NCBI RefSeq assembly: GCF_036884295.1
Contig: NZ_CP145608.1
Coordinates: forward strand, 1,736,001 to 1,800,000
Length of the DNA: 64,000 bases
Reading direction: 5' to 3'
DNA from: Brochothrix thermosphacta DSM 20171 = FSL F6-1036
GTDB taxonomy: Bacteria > Bacillota > Bacilli > Lactobacillales > Listeriaceae
Shown here: one piece after another, positions 43,641 through 55,722 of the stretch
Layout: the number at the start of each line of letters is the position of its first letter
Numbering within the stretch: position 1 is the first letter of the stretch
The notes under the pieces: generated by a model
The model's input: the letters and a program-made list of their open reading frames with translations, nothing else
Told to the model about the DNA's origin: nothing
Database searches by the model: none
Made by a program: the position numbers and the translations under genes

Positions 43641-45953
43641 TTAATTGTCATTGCCCCAAAACACTTCATATAAGGCAGTATAGTTTGAATAAACAAAACG
43701 TTGTTGCAGCGCTTCGATTGCTTGTCTTTTTTTATAAGTTGGCGCTTCAGTCAGCGGGTGTTTGGGTGCATTTGGATTGATGACCAAACAGTCCTTTTCT
43801 ATTTTAACAAATTCTAGCTCAAAAAACACGCTTGTCATGAAATAGAGATTGTTTTTTGAGATATTTAATTTTTGACAGATAGCTGGGTGTTGTTTTTTGA
43901 CATCTACAGGCTCATACCTTGCTACAAATTTGAAAAATTCTCCAAATTCTTCACGACTTGGCATCACCACTAAACCTTTATTATCAGGATTTTCCAAGCG
44001 CGCATAAATATTCTGTGGTTGTAAAACAGTCAATACTTCATCCAATTTCAAAGCATCTGTTGGCATATCCACAATTACAATTGTTTCCACAGCTTGGGTC
44101 GGTAAAACATCTTTTGTCACATCATAAATAGTAACTTTATCAGCCCATTCACTCACAAAGGTCGGATGATTAAACACGACAAACAAATCTGGTTGTTGAG
44201 ATGGGGTTAAGTTCTTACAAAATTTAGCCCATTCTGACTCACCACGTAAATCAAACAGTTGTTTGTTAGGCACTGCAATATCCTTAATTTGCAATTGAAC
44301 CATTTGCTGGTTACGCCATTCGTTAATTGATAATTCACCCACTACATCAATATCATCACTCATGTTTAGCGTATTCTTTAGGTGACCAATATTAAACCCA
44401 ATGGCTTCAACAGTTGCTTCTTCTTCTTTAAAAGTCGCTTTCAAATGACTATTGTCGGCACCAATTTGACGTATTCCTGCCAATCGTACATTTGAAAATT
44501 TAACCAGAGGTTTTGGATTATCCGTTCCAAAAGGTGCTAGAACTTTCATATCCTCAATTAAGGCTAAAGTTGCCTCTTCAACATGCAGTGTTAAATCAAT
44601 ACGTAAAGGTAACTTCGTACTAACATCAGCCAATAGTGGTGCTGCATAATTATTAATGGCCTTTCTTAATTCTGCAACATTTTCAAGAGGTAGTGTTAAC
44701 CCTGCCGCCCCAGCGTGCCCACCAAAACGCGTAATTAAAGATACATGAGCGTTTAAAGCATCATATAAATTCAAAGCTGGTATACTCCGTCCAGAACCTT
44801 TGGCAATGTTTTTAGATTTGTTGATTGATAGCACAATAACAGGTCTTTGATAAGCTTCAATCAAGCGTGATGCTACAATTCCTAAGACACCTTCATGCCA
44901 ATTCTCACCCGCTACAATTAACACTTTATCATCTAAAAATGGCTGTACTTGCTCATCTGCTTCAAGCACTAACTCATTGACGATTTTTTTACGTTCATCG
45001 TTAATTGCTACTAAATCAATTGCTAATTGCTTCGCTTCGTCAACGTCTTTAGTCACTAACAATGCAAGAGCTTTTTCAGCAGAACCTAGGCGACCAGCCG
45101 CGTTAAGATGAGGGGCAATTTTAAAGCCGACCATTTCTTCTGTCACCAGTGAAGCGTCCAAATTTAATTGGCGATATAACGCTTGTAAGCCCGGACGTTC
45201 AGTGATTGCTAGCTGTTTTAAACCAGCTTGTACAAAAAAACGATTTTCATCTGTTAAAGAAACCATATCTCCAATCGTTCCTAGTGCATAAAGATCCAAT
45301 AATTCAACCGGAATTTCACCTAATAAAGCCTGTGCTAGTTTGAAGGCCACACCTACGCCAGCAAGTTCTTTAAAAGGGTATTGAAAATCAGGATGTTTTG
45401 GATGTACAATCGCATCGGCATCAGGTAAAATTTCGCCCACCTCATGATGGTCCGTACAGATAACTTGTAAGCCAATCTCACGTGCATAAGCAAGTTCATC
45501 TATGCCAGCTATCCCATTATCGACCGTGATTAATAAATCATAACCATCCGCTTTAATTTTTTTGAAAGCTTCTTTATTAGGACCATATCCTTCAACAAAT
45601 CGATTTGGGATAAAACAGCCTGAATCAGCACCGATAATTTGTAATGCTTCATATAAAACAGCAGTACTTGTCACACCATCCGCATCATAATCACCATAGA
45701 TCATTATTTTTTTATCTTCGGCGAGTGCCTCTTCAATAATTTCTAAGGCTTTGTCCATATCCGATAGTAAAAAAGGATCGTGTATTACCTCCTCAGTTGG
45801 ATGAATAAACGCCTCTACTTCTGCTGGTGTACGTAGTTGTCTCTCCCAAAGCAACGCTGCTACTGGTAATGCGACATTCGCAGCTTTCGCTAACGTTTCT
45901 ATTTCTTCTTGATTATTTTCTCGTTCTTGCCATTCATAGTTGGATGCAAGCAC
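43641..45953 (-). CDS. recJ: single-stranded-DNA-specific exonuclease RecJ
   Basis: A 770-residue 5'-3' exonuclease of DNA repair and recombination. It has the DHH-phosphoesterase motifs DYDADGVTS (about residues 90-98), 'VDNGI', DHHEVG (about 170) and the DHHA1 motif [11 protein letters not shown] (about 390), then an OB-fold and the C-terminal extension seen in Bacillales RecJ. I start it at GTG 45953 (LASNYEWQ), 8 bases after AAGGAG; the GTG three codons earlier overlaps that RBS. Confidence 0.94.
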   Translation of the reverse strand: MLASNYEWQERENNQEEIETLAKAANVALPVAALLWERQLRTPAEVEAFIHPTEEVIHDPFLLSDMDKALEIIEEALAEDKKIMIYGDYDADGVTSTAVLYEALQIIGADSGCFIPNRFVEGYGPNKEAFKKIKADGYDLLITVDNGIAGIDELAYAREIGLQVICTDHHEVGEILPDADAIVHPKHPDFQYPFKELAGVGVAFKLAQALLGEIPVELLDLYALGTIGDMVSLTDENRFFVQAGLKQLAITERPGLQALYRQLNLDASLVTEEMVGFKIAPHLNAAGRLGSAEKALALLVTKDVDEAKQLAIDLVAINDERKKIVNELVLEADEQVQPFLDDKVLIVAGENWHEGVLGIVASRLIEAYQRPVIVLSINKSKNIAKGSGRSIPALNLYDALNAHVSLITRFGGHAGAAGLTLPLENVAELRKAINNYAAPLLADVSTKLPLRIDLTLHVEEATLALIEDMKVLAPFGTDNPKPLVKFSNVRLAGIRQIGADNSHLKATFKEEEATVEAIGFNIGHLKNTLNMSDDIDVVGELSINEWRNQQMVQLQIKDIAVPNKQLFDLRGESEWAKFCKNLTPSQQPDLFVVFNHPTFVSEWADKVTIYDVTKDVLPTQAVETIVIVDMPTDALKLDEVLTVLQPQNIYARLENPDNKGLVVMPSREEFGEFFKFVARYEPVDVKKQHPAICQKLNISKNNLYFMTSVFFELEFVKIEKDCLVINPNAPKHPLTEAPTYKKRQAIEALQQRFVYSNYTALYEVFWGNDN

Positions 45954-46083
45954 ATTCTTCACTCCTTATTGATAAACTTCCCTTAAATATCATACCACAA
46001 ATTCAACTTTGAAACCGCTCTCTCATTCATCATTCTAATTTTAAAATTGCAATTCATCTCAATTTCTAAAGTTACTTAAAATT

Positions 46084-46133
46084 AAAAACAGGCTACAGAT
46101 AATCGATTCAATCTCGATAACCCATAGCCTGTT
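46084..46133 (-). terminator. terminator after the LapA-domain gene
   Basis: AACAGGCTA and TAGCCTGTT form a 9-bp outer stem, ATCGA/TCGAT an inner one, followed by a T run on the minus strand. It separates secDF/LapA from recJ-apt. Confidence 0.75.
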
Positions 46134-46151
46134 CATTAGTTTACGCAGTTA

Positions 46152-46466
46152 TTAAATTTTTTCTTTTTCTGCGTTTTTAATTTTATTAATTTCACTTCTT
46201 GAAGAAGCATTTGCTATTTTTTGTTCTTTTAAAAATTTTTCATTTTGTTTAATAGCACTTTTTTCTTTAAACATACGCACCCATGTTACACTGATGACTG
46301 TTAAAGCCCCTAAAAGTGCCGACCCAATAATCACTAAAATTAATGGCCATTGTACCGTTGTGAAAATAAAGTTGATTTTCACTGGTTCGACATTGACGAT
46401 TGATAACACTGCAATGAACAAAACTAATAAGATACTGATTAACGTTAACCACTGTGATTTTTTCAT
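46152..46466 (-). CDS. LapA-domain (DUF1049) membrane protein
   Basis: A 104-residue protein with two membrane segments (about residues 6-25 and 40-62) and a charged, coiled-coil-like C-terminus (about 70-100). The arrangement matches lipopolysaccharide-assembly-domain-A (LapA) proteins, which occur in Gram-positives without LPS; the role there is unknown. It lies 21 bp after secDF, as in Listeria. Confidence 0.8.
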   Translation of the reverse strand: MKKSQWLTLISILLVLFIAVLSIVNVEPVKINFIFTTVQWPLILVIIGSALLGALTVISVTWVRMFKEKSAIKQNEKFLKEQKIANASSRSEINKIKNAEKEKI

Positions 46467-46487
46467 CCTATCCCCACACCCTTCTGT

Positions 46488-48755
46488 TTAGACAACTAAC
46501 TTGTCTTTTTTAGATTTGTATTTTTTCTCTTTAACTGTTTTGATTTCGCCATGTTTATTTAATTCGCGAACTTTAAAACCATACCACATTTGCATAACCA
46601 TAAACATTGATGTGAAAATACTTGAAACCAAACCGATCATAAGAGCAAGTGAGAACTCCCAAATTGAATGGCTACCAAAAATCATCAAGGCGGTTACTGT
46701 GATAAGAACTGTGAACACAGTTGCTAACGAACGTGTCAACGTTTGACGTAAACCTTGGTTAACTGCTACAGCTAAATCTTCTTTATTTTTATAAACACGT
46801 AGTTTTTGTCCGATTTCACGTACACGATCGGCCGTAACGATTGTATCATTAATGGAATAACCAATGACCGTTAACACCGCTGCAATAAACGTCAAATCTA
46901 CTTGTATCTTGAAGATACTAAATACTACGAAGATTACGAAACCATCAAACAAGAGCGAGATAACTGCTGAGACAGCCATTTTCAACTCGAAACGGAAACC
47001 GATATAAACGATGATTAAAAGTGACGCAATGATTAAAGCAAAGAAACCATTTTTTGCCAACTCTTGTCCAACTGTCGGTGTTACCGTATTGATACTTGAT
47101 TCATGACCGTATTCTTTTTTGAAGTGATTGTTGAATTTTTTAATTTCGTCTTGTGAGAATGCACCTTTATAACTAACAACGGCAGATTTTTGATCTTTCC
47201 CTGTTAAAACAATATCATTTGAAGGCATTCCAATTTGATCAAGTTCTTTAGTGATTTTAGCAGCTGTTAATGTCTTATCAGATGTTAACTCTGCACGTGT
47301 TCCACTTGAAAAATCAATACCTAAGTTCATTTTCAAGGTTGCCAAGCAGATAATACCCGCTATAACAATTCCTGCGAAAATTGAAAGGTAAACTTTACGA
47401 TGTTTTAAGAAGTCGATATTATCAAAGTTAGTAGCTAATTTATATGATTCGTATCCTTCTGAAATATTATGGATACTCTTACGTTTAACAGCAAACCAAC
47501 CTGGACGATTATCTAGGAAGCCACTATTAACAATTAAACCTAACATAATACGTGAACCATATACTGCTGTAATAAAGCTTACTAAGATACTAATAATTAA
47601 AATTAACGCAAAGCCTCGGATTGAACTTGTACCAAAAACAAACAATACGCCAGCTACAATAATTGTTGTTAAGTTCGCATCCAAAATCGTACGGAATGAT
47701 TCTTTAGAACCTTCGATGAATGCTTTCTTAATTGTACGTCCAACAAGTATTTCTTCTTTGATACGTTCATAAGTAATGATATTAGCATCTACTGCCATAC
47801 CAATACCTAAAATTAAACCAGCAATACCTGGCAATGTCATTGTTGCACCAACTAAACTTACAATAAGCAATACAATGTATGTATAAATGCTCAATGTCAC
47901 TGATGCGATTAAACCTGGTAAGCGATAGAAGATAAGCATAAATACAAAAATAGCAAGTAAACCAATTAATCCGGCTAACATTGTATCTTGTAAAGCTGAT
48001 TGTCCAAACGCTGCACCTACTGATGTTGAGTACACCTCAGTTAATTTAACAGGCAATGCTCCCGCATTAAGTAACTCTGCTAAATTATTTGCCTCTGCAA
48101 CTGTAAAACTACCCGAAATCTCTACTTGGTTTGTATTCAACACCTGGCTTACATTTGGTGCTGATAAAAATGCAGGGTTTTCTTTTTTAGACTCTGTTAA
48201 GAATTTTTGATTATCTTTATGGTCTAACCAAATAACTAATTGATTATTTGGTGCTTCTGCAAGAATTTTTTTCGTTACATCAGCAAATTTTTGACTATCT
48301 TTTAATTTCAATGTTACAACTGGTTGATTTTGTTGATCAAATGACTGTTTTGCTGCCCCTTGAACTAAATCACGACCGTCCATCATCAATTTATCATTTG
48401 CATCACGGAATGATAATTGTGCAGTTGTTGAAAGCATTTCACGTGCTTCATCTTGATCTTTAACACCCGCTAATTGCACACGGATACGGTTTCCAGATTC
48501 AATCGTAATGCTTGGTTCCGCAACGCCCAAAGCGTTAATACGTTTATCCAAAGCAACAACTGTTGATTTTAGTGTTTCACTTGTAACTTTTTCAGCATTT
48601 TCACCCGCTGGTTTGACTTCATAAAGAACCTCAAATCCACCTTGTAAATCTAATCCTAAATTAATATTATTTAGTACCGGCTTCACCGTGAACGAAATAA
48701 GCGCTGTAAACACAGCGATCAAAATAAAAAAACTGACTAACTTGCCTCTTTTCAT
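46488..48755 (-). CDS. secDF: protein translocase accessory subunit SecDF (fused)
   Basis: A 755-residue fusion with 12 membrane segments. The SecD half (about 1-430) has 'GLDLQGGFEVLYEV' and the first extracytoplasmic domain; the SecF half (about 440-755) has 'LGIDFSSGTRAEL' and 'GYSINDTIVTADRVRE'. It uses the proton gradient to help pull proteins out through SecYEG. The fused form is typical of Bacillus, Listeria and Staphylococcus. The start is uncertain: ATG 48755 (MKRGKLVSFF) or GTG 48767; a weak AAAGGT lies upstream. Confidence 0.95.
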   Translation of the reverse strand: MKRGKLVSFFILIAVFTALISFTVKPVLNNINLGLDLQGGFEVLYEVKPAGENAEKVTSETLKSTVVALDKRINALGVAEPSITIESGNRIRVQLAGVKDQDEAREMLSTTAQLSFRDANDKLMMDGRDLVQGAAKQSFDQQNQPVVTLKLKDSQKFADVTKKILAEAPNNQLVIWLDHKDNQKFLTESKKENPAFLSAPNVSQVLNTNQVEISGSFTVAEANNLAELLNAGALPVKLTEVYSTSVGAAFGQSALQDTMLAGLIGLLAIFVFMLIFYRLPGLIASVTLSIYTYIVLLIVSLVGATMTLPGIAGLILGIGMAVDANIITYERIKEEILVGRTIKKAFIEGSKESFRTILDANLTTIIVAGVLFVFGTSSIRGFALILIISILVSFITAVYGSRIMLGLIVNSGFLDNRPGWFAVKRKSIHNISEGYESYKLATNFDNIDFLKHRKVYLSIFAGIVIAGIICLATLKMNLGIDFSSGTRAELTSDKTLTAAKITKELDQIGMPSNDIVLTGKDQKSAVVSYKGAFSQDEIKKFNNHFKKEYGHESSINTVTPTVGQELAKNGFFALIIASLLIIVYIGFRFELKMAVSAVISLLFDGFVIFVVFSIFKIQVDLTFIAAVLTVIGYSINDTIVTADRVREIGQKLRVYKNKEDLAVAVNQGLRQTLTRSLATVFTVLITVTALMIFGSHSIWEFSLALMIGLVSSIFTSMFMVMQMWYGFKVRELNKHGEIKTVKEKKYKSKKDKLVV

Positions 48756-49119
48756 AATGCCATACACGACCTTTCTTCTTTTAGTAATTTTTGTAGCAAA
48801 CTTGTCCTATATTTCTCACGGTTGTAAATAATTGCTAGCTGTTGAAATTAAATCATGACAACAGTTTCTTTCTTATTTCCCCTTTAAATGTACTAAATAA
48901 ACGGTAAGTATAATGGCATTTCACGCAAGGAAAATTTTCAAACTAATCTTTCAATCCCTGTAATTGACAAATCTTAAGATTTTCACCTGTACCATGGCCT
49001 TGGCTCTATTCATTAGCACTACACAATCATAGATTATTATACCAGTTTTCAAGGTTATTTTCATCAAAATCAAAAAAACCTTTTATGCTACAAACATAGA
49101 AGGTTTTGTTTTTAAGTAT
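48756..49119. other. intergenic region between yajC and secDF
   Basis: No gene is seen. It contains the yajC terminator and, on the minus strand, a secDF leader with a TATACT-like -10 near 48913 and no clear -35. The palindrome GAAAATTTTC near 48930 is the only other pattern. Confidence 0.4.
49072..49106 (-). terminator. terminator after yajC
   Basis: AAAACCTTCTATG and CATAAAAGGTTTT (minus strand) pair with one G-U pair and a 6-base loop, followed by T-rich sequence, so yajC and secDF are separate units. Confidence 0.75.
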
Positions 49120-49410
49120 TTAGTTATTGTCATTTGATTCAAAAGAATCAACTGGTGCTTCAGATACTTCAAGTACTGTACGCACTGCTTGACGATCAAA
49201 AGTTAATAACGAACCGTGACAATCAAGTGTAACTTGTTTGTCATCGATAGAATCAACTACGCCGTGTAAGCCACCGATTGTTGCAATAGTATCGCCTTTT
49301 TTAAGCGCACTTTGCATTGATTGTACTTTTTTCTGACGCTTTTGTTGCGGACGAATCAGCATAAAGTAAAACAATGCGATCATAACTACGATAAGTAAAA
49401 TAGACTGCAT
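49120..49410 (-). CDS. yajC: preprotein translocase subunit YajC
   Basis: A 96-residue protein with one N-terminal membrane segment (SILLIVVMIALFYFMLIRPQ), the conserved RPQQKRQKK stretch and 'LKKGDTIATIGGLHGVV'. It associates with SecDF. I start it at ATG 49410 (11 bases after AAAGGGG); an in-frame ATG 7 codons earlier includes the RBS itself. It follows tgt with a 73-bp gap. Confidence 0.93.
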   Translation of the reverse strand: MQSILLIVVMIALFYFMLIRPQQKRQKKVQSMQSALKKGDTIATIGGLHGVVDSIDDKQVTLDCHGSLLTFDRQAVRTVLEVSEAPVDSFESNDNN

Positions 49411-49483
49411 GTGTGATAAAACCCCTTTCATTAGTCATTACTATTATTATATCAGAAAATAATGACAATTATCTATCAATATG

Positions 49484-50629
<1,146 letters not shown>

Positions 50630-50648
50630 TTACCTCTTTCATTGATTA

Positions 50649-51689
50649 TTATTTTTGTAAAAACATTGCATCGCCAAAACTAAAGAAGCGATATTTTTCT
50701 GCAACGGCGTGTTCATAAGCATTGATTACATTATCTCGACTTGAGAAAGCACTGACAAGCATCACTAACGTCGATTTTGGTAAATGGAAGTTGGTAATTA
50801 ACGCATCGCACGCTTTAAACTCAAATCCTGGAGATATAAAAATATCTGTCCAACCATCATCTGCTTTAATCGCACCATCAAATTTTTGTGTGATTGATTC
50901 TAGCGTACGCATACTTGTTGTTCCAACAGCAATGATTTTTTTGCCGTTATTGCGTACGTCATTTAACGTGGCTGCCGCTTCTTCTGTCATGCGGTAAAAC
51001 TCAGAATGCATTTTATGATTTGTTGTATCTTCTACACTAATTGGACGGAAAGTTCCTAATCCTACATGTAAAGTGATAAAAACAATATGTACACCTTTTG
51101 CACGAATCGCTTCTAACAACTCGTTTGTAAAATGTAGACCTGCTGTCGGTGCAGCCGCTGAACCATTTTCTTCAGCATAAACTGTTTGATAACGTTCTTG
51201 ATCCTCAAGCTGTTCTTTAATATAAGGTGGCAATGGCATTTCACCAAGCGCCTCCAATACCTCATAAAAGATACCCTCGTACTTGAAAGTCATTAAGCGA
51301 CCCCCATGTTCAAGTTCACCTGTACAAACAGCTGTTAAACGGCCATCACCAAATGATAATACAGTACCCACACGGATACGTTTGGCAGGTTTAACCAATG
51401 TTTCCCACTCGTCACCCTCTAGTTGTTTTAAAAGTAATACTTCTGTATGACCGCCAGTTTCAGCTTTAATTCCGTGTAAACGGGCAGGTAAAACGCGTGT
51501 GTTATTTAAAACCAGCGCATCGCCTTCTGATAAATACTCTAACATGTCAGGAAAAACACCATCACGGTAAGCACCAGTTTCTCTATTCATCATTAATAAT
51601 CGACTGGATGTACGATCTAATAATGGCGTTTGTGCAATTAATTCCTCTGGTAATTCATAATTAAAATCTTCTACTCTCACTTTATTCAC
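50649..51689 (-). CDS. queA: S-adenosylmethionine:tRNA ribosyltransferase-isomerase
   Basis: A 346-residue enzyme that converts tRNA-bound preQ1 to epoxyqueuosine using SAM. It starts [18 protein letters not shown] and contains '[13 protein letters not shown]', '[12 protein letters not shown]' and '[10 protein letters not shown]', all diagnostic. It lies 22 bp before tgt in the same operon. Confidence 0.96.
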   Translation of the reverse strand: MNKVRVEDFNYELPEELIAQTPLLDRTSSRLLMMNRETGAYRDGVFPDMLEYLSEGDALVLNNTRVLPARLHGIKAETGGHTEVLLLKQLEGDEWETLVKPAKRIRVGTVLSFGDGRLTAVCTGELEHGGRLMTFKYEGIFYEVLEALGEMPLPPYIKEQLEDQERYQTVYAEENGSAAAPTAGLHFTNELLEAIRAKGVHIVFITLHVGLGTFRPISVEDTTNHKMHSEFYRMTEEAAATLNDVRNNGKKIIAVGTTSMRTLESITQKFDGAIKADDGWTDIFISPGFEFKACDALITNFHLPKSTLVMLVSAFSSRDNVINAYEHAVAEKYRFFSFGDAMFLQK

Positions 51690-51710
51690 CTTTTCTGTTC
51701 AATTTATATA

Positions 51711-52706
51711 TTATGCAAGCGGTCGTCCTAAATGCTGATAAGCCTTAGGTGTAGCTACACGACCACGTGGTGTTCTTTGTAAAAAGCCATGTTGTAATAA
51801 ATAGGGTTCATACATGTCTTCAATCGTTAAACGTTCTTCACCAATACTGGCAGCTAAGGTATCCAAACCAACAGGACCTCCATTAAACATATCAATAATT
51901 GCTGATAATATTTTCTCATCAATTTGGTCTAACCCTTTATCATCAACTAGCAATAACTCTAACGCCATTTTGGCAATAGGAACGCTAATGGTTCCATCAC
52001 TTTTAACTTGTGCAACATCACGTACACGTTTTACCAGACGGTTTGCGATACGCGGTGTTCCTCTTGAACGGCGTGCCATTTCATGTGACGCATTTCCTTC
52101 AAGAGGTGTTTCTAAAATCGCTGCTGTTCTTTCAATAATCGCTTCCAATTCAGAAATCGTATAATATTCCAGGTGGTTAATTACACCAAAACGATCTCGT
52201 AACGGGGCAGTCATGTGACCAGCACGCGTTGTAGCACCAATCAATGTAAATGGGGGTAACTCCATTCGAATTGAGCGTGCTTCTGGTCCTTGTCCAATAA
52301 TAATATCCAAAGCAAAATCTTCCATTGCCGGATATAAAATCTCTTCTATCACTCGGCTCAAGCGATGAATCTCATCAATAAAAAGAACATCTCCTGGCTC
52401 TAATGCTGTTAAAATCGCTGCTAAATCACCCTGTTTTTCAATGGCGGGACCACTTGTTGTATGCAATTTAGCACCCATTTCATTAGCTACTACCATTGCT
52501 AATGTTGTTTTACCTAAACCAGGTGGGCCATATAACAAAACGTGATCCAATGCTTCTTGGCGCATACGTGCAGCCTCAATAAAAATTTGCAAGTTATTCT
52601 TTACTTTTTCTTGACCGATATATTGCGCTAAACGACTTGGTCGTAAACTCAATTCCATTGAACCCTCATCACCAATTGATTCGGAAGATATAATACGCTC
52701 ATCCAT
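51711..52706 (-). CDS. ruvB: Holliday junction branch-migration helicase RuvB
   Basis: A 331-residue AAA+ motor. It has '[19 protein letters not shown]' at the start, Walker [11 protein letters not shown] (about residue 60), Walker B '[10 protein letters not shown]' (about 108), sensor 'IGATTRAG' and a C-terminal winged helix with 'RTPRGRVAT'. It works with RuvA. GGGGGTGAG lies before the ATG. Unusually, about 470 bp filled with tandem repeats separate it from ruvA. Confidence 0.97.
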   Translation of the reverse strand: MDERIISSESIGDEGSMELSLRPSRLAQYIGQEKVKNNLQIFIEAARMRQEALDHVLLYGPPGLGKTTLAMVVANEMGAKLHTTSGPAIEKQGDLAAILTALEPGDVLFIDEIHRLSRVIEEILYPAMEDFALDIIIGQGPEARSIRMELPPFTLIGATTRAGHMTAPLRDRFGVINHLEYYTISELEAIIERTAAILETPLEGNASHEMARRSRGTPRIANRLVKRVRDVAQVKSDGTISVPIAKMALELLLVDDKGLDQIDEKILSAIIDMFNGGPVGLDTLAASIGEERLTIEDMYEPYLLQHGFLQRTPRGRVATPKAYQHLGRPLA

Positions 52707-52791
52707 TCGATACTCACCCCCTATTATTGTGTGTCATTCAAAATAGCTTTAAATTGTTTAACATCTTCGACTTTAACCGGATTTTTTAATA

Positions 52792-53172
52792 GGCTTGTAG
52801 ATGCTTTTATTGTTCTCTAGCACTGCAAGCCAAAACTTGTGAGATTTCAAAGATACTTCCAGCGATAAAATAATCGCTTACCGAACTTTTACAATCTCTT
52901 CAGTTCTGAATGGGCTTGTAGATGCTTTTACTGTTCTCTAGCACTGCAAGCCAAAACTTGTGAGATTTCAAAGATGCTCCCAGCGATAAAATAATCGCTT
53001 ACCGAACTTTTACAATCTCTTCAGTTCTGAATGGGCTTGTAGATGCTTTTACTGTTCTCTAGCACCACAAGCCAAAACTTGTGAGATTTCAAAGATACTT
53101 CCAGCGATAAAATAATCGCTTACCGAACTTTTACAATCTCTTCAGTTCTGAATGGGCTTGTAGATGCTTTTA
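52792..53172. repeat. three tandem copies of a 121-bp repeat plus a partial fourth, between ruvA and ruvB
   Basis: Copies start at 52792, 52913 and 53034 with an exact 121-bp period, and a fourth copy begins at 53155 and stops at the ruvA stop codon. Copies differ at only a few bases (for example CACTGC versus CACCAC near base 31). Each holds short inverted pieces: GGCTTG/CAAGCC and GCGATAAAATAATCGC. No reading frame runs through. There are no variable spacers, so it is not CRISPR. Related sequence lies at 62050 and 21610. Confidence 0.9.
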
Positions 53173-53763
53173 TTAATTAGTTAATAATTTCAATCCAGCT
53201 CGAATATACTCATCCGTGGTTGCTAACTCAAGTTTTTCCATTTTTGTTTCTACACGCTTAATCTCACGAGCGCTATATCCCAATGCTTCAAGTGCCAACA
53301 ATGCTTCTGATAAAGCGCTGTGAACTTCCACTATTGCTGTTGTTTGTTTGGCTGAAGGTACTAAATCATTGATCTTACCTTTTAAATCTAAAATGATTTG
53401 ACGGGCCGTTTTCTTACCAATTCCTGGGAATTTGACTAGATAACCTTCATTTTCTCCTTCAATAGCAGCAACCAATAAACTTAATTCACCGCGAGCAATA
53501 ATTGCCATTGCCCCTTTAGGACCAATTCCTGTAACACTTAATAATTTCTGGAAGAGGAAACGTTCTTCTCTACTTTCAAAACCAAATAATGTTTCAGCAT
53601 CTTCACGCACATGATGGTGAATAAAAATTTGTTCTTCTAAACCTTCTCGTGTTGTGAATGAAAAAGGATTAGGTACGTGTACCAGATAGCCAATACCTTG
53701 AACATCGACAGTAATATAAAGTGGGCATATATAAGTAATATGACCTTTTAAGTATTCAAACAT
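53173..53763 (-). CDS. ruvA: Holliday junction DNA-binding subunit RuvA
   Basis: A 196-residue protein that binds four-way junctions and loads RuvB. It has an N-terminal OB-fold (MFEYLKGHITYICPLY, 'HVREDAETLFGF'), two helix-hairpin-helix motifs ('LLSVTGIGPKGAMAII', 'LVKFPGIGKKTARQIIL') and a C-terminal RuvB-binding domain with 'EALLALEALGYSAREI'. GAGGTTACTT precedes the ATG. The stop codon coincides with the end of the partial fourth 121-bp repeat. Confidence 0.96.
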   Translation of the reverse strand: MFEYLKGHITYICPLYITVDVQGIGYLVHVPNPFSFTTREGLEEQIFIHHHVREDAETLFGFESREERFLFQKLLSVTGIGPKGAMAIIARGELSLLVAAIEGENEGYLVKFPGIGKKTARQIILDLKGKINDLVPSAKQTTAIVEVHSALSEALLALEALGYSAREIKRVETKMEKLELATTDEYIRAGLKLLTN

Positions 53764-53885
53764 TTAAGTAACCTCTTTTCCAGTTGGCGTATTTAGCTGT
53801 CAAATCGACTATTATTTCACCAAAATACGTTAAATTTCATCTTCTATATCATAGCATAAATTAACGTGAAAAGTTATTGGTTGAA

Positions 53886-53918
53886 CTAAAAAACACCTCC
53901 TTATATAGAAGATGTTTT
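53886..53918 (-). terminator. terminator between lrgB and ruvA
   Basis: AAAACATCTTC and GGAGGTGTTTT (minus strand) pair with two G-U pairs around a 6-base loop and a T run. A shorter hairpin with seven T lies at 54029-54050. In 53764-54086 nothing else is seen besides possible ruvA promoter sequence. Confidence 0.65.
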
Positions 53919-54086
53919 CAAATCTAGTAACCGAAGTAACACAACTAAAAATAGTGTTTGGATTTCTGACTATTTATGTTCAAAATAACAATCACCTATG
54001 AATTTTTCTAATGTCTTCTACTATTATAGAAAAAAAGCCAGTAAGGCTCTTTTCAATTTATGAAAACGAACGTTACTGACGCTTTA

Positions 54087-54755
54087 TTAAACTAAGATTG
54101 GAATAAATACACTAGCTAAAATAGCTGTTCCAGCCATTGTCACCAATCCAATTGCACCTTCTTCTTTATTGAGCAACATCGAATGTGAACTTCCCATAAT
54201 ATGTGCCACAGCAGCCATTGCTACACCACGAGCCACTCTGTTTTTCACACCCATGAAATGAAGAATCCGATTTCCAAATGCAGCACCTATACAACCCGAT
54301 AACACGACACCAATTGCCGTTAAAGATGCAGAAGCTTCGATATCATTGGCAATTGTAATAGCAACAGGCAATGTCACATTTTTACCCCACAACGAGGATA
54401 CCATTTCAGCTGACAATGGTAGAACTAATGAGAAAATGAATGTCATTCCAACCGAAACAGCCAATCCAATCATCATGCCAATTAATACCACTGGTAAATA
54501 ACGATAAATAATCGCTCGCACCGAATACATCGGAACGGCAAACGCCACTATTGCAGGTCCCATCATAAAACTGAAAAATTGACGAGCACCACTATAGGAT
54601 TCATATGTTAAATTCATCGATACAAGTAAAATGATCATCATTGCTGACGCTGTAAAAATTGGCAATGTAAAAACAGAAGGAAATCTTCTATTAATAACAT
54701 AAGCCACGCAAAAAAAGACAATTGTCATTCCCACTAAAAAAAGATCAAGTTTCAT
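54087..54755 (-). CDS. lrgB: LrgB/CidB-family membrane protein
   Basis: A 222-residue protein with about seven membrane segments. It shows the LrgB features 'GPAIVAFAVPMY' and 'VALPVAITIANDIEAS'-like sequence (here LPVAITIANDIEASASLTAI) and 'RGVAMAAVAHIMGSS'. It works with its LrgA-type partner in holin-like control of murein hydrolases or in export of small metabolites such as pyruvate. It overlaps the upstream gene by 4 bp. Whether it is the lrg or cid (YwbG) type cannot be told. Confidence 0.88.
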   Translation of the reverse strand: MKLDLFLVGMTIVFFCVAYVINRRFPSVFTLPIFTASAMMIILLVSMNLTYESYSGARQFFSFMMGPAIVAFAVPMYSVRAIIYRYLPVVLIGMMIGLAVSVGMTFIFSLVLPLSAEMVSSLWGKNVTLPVAITIANDIEASASLTAIGVVLSGCIGAAFGNRILHFMGVKNRVARGVAMAAVAHIMGSSHSMLLNKEEGAIGLVTMAGTAILASVFIPILV

Positions 54756-55177
54756 TTTGTCACCTCTTTATCTGCTTTCTTTGAAGACGGCCAGATTTTT
54801 ATTAACTGCTGTACTGCCCAACCCGAAACAAAAAAGATCACAAATGCTGATACAACAATATCGATGATAATGAAAATACCCTGATGTAAAAACAACTGAC
54901 CATAATCCATTAAACCCGTCATCGAAGGAATGAAGAACAATGGCATAATCATCAATAAAAAGGCAGCACCAACGTTGATCCACTCCATCTTAATGATTTT
55001 AAAACTCAAGCATGTAAACAGTAATATCAAACCAATCAAGCTACCAGGAACAACTAAGTTAAACCATTGTTGCAACTGTTCGCCAATTAAAAAAAACACA
55101 ATCAAAAAGCAAATTTGTAAGACAGCCTTAACCAGCCAACGTACAAATTGCTTTAGTTTAGAAATATACATCCCCAT
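54752..55177 (-). CDS. lrgA: LrgA/CidA-family holin-like membrane protein
   Basis: A 141-residue protein with four membrane segments and the family stretch 'VVPGSLIGLILLF', then 'FLLMIMPLFFIPSMTGLMDY' and a basic C-terminus. It is the holin-like partner of the LrgB-type protein, with ATGA-type overlap. I start it at ATG 55177, 6 bases after AAGG; ATG 55195 and 55171 are also in frame. The repeat-filled region lies directly upstream. Confidence 0.85.
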   Translation of the reverse strand: MGMYISKLKQFVRWLVKAVLQICFLIVFFLIGEQLQQWFNLVVPGSLIGLILLFTCLSFKIIKMEWINVGAAFLLMIMPLFFIPSMTGLMDYGQLFLHQGIFIIIDIVVSAFVIFFVSGWAVQQLIKIWPSSKKADKEVTK

Positions 55178-55245
55178 CACAATCCTTATCCACATAGTAT
55201 CTTAAGTATACTCCTCTTTTGGACGTTTGAAAAGAGGCTGAAAGA

Positions 55246-55720
55246 ATAACAAGCTCATTTTACTTTATCGAAATTAGAATGGATTAAAAGTGTAACGTGT
55301 TAAACTAGAAATTTTAGTTAGGATAGACTGATTGTTGAAAGAAAGAGAAACTCGTTTTACTTTCATCCAAATTGAAATACTAAAAATCTTACTCATTAGA
55401 CTAAAGAAATTAAATTGTTATAGACTGATCACCGAAAGAAAGAGAAACTCGTTTTACTTTCATCCAAATTGAAATGCTAAAAAAATCACTCATTAGACTA
55501 AAGAAATTAAATTGTTATAGACTGGTCACCGAAAGAAAGAGAAACTCGTTTTACTTTCATCCAAATTGAAATGCTAAAAAAATCACTCATTAGACTAAGG
55601 AAATTAAATTGTTATAGACTGGTCACCGAAAGAAAGAGAAACTCGTTTTACTTTCATCCAAATTGAAATGCTAAAAAAATCACTCATTAGACTAAGGAAA
55701 TTAAATTGTTATAGACTGGT
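55246..55720. repeat. 97-bp tandem array, four close copies plus one diverged copy
   Basis: Copies start at 55341, 55438, 55535 and 55632 with an exact 97-bp period (GAAAGAGAAACTCGTTTTAC, later CTAAAGAAATTAAATTG). A strongly diverged copy begins near 55246. The copies nearest 55632 are almost identical while those to the left differ more, as in an array growing at one end. No frame of note runs through. Confidence 0.85.
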
Positions 55721-55722
55721 CC

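Noticed and set aside
52792-53172. CRISPR array
   Set aside because: Units are 121 bp and directly adjacent, with no short repeats separated by different spacers and no cas genes nearby.
55341-55720. CRISPR array or short tandem genes
   Set aside because: The 97-bp units are contiguous without variable spacers, and no frame stays open through them.
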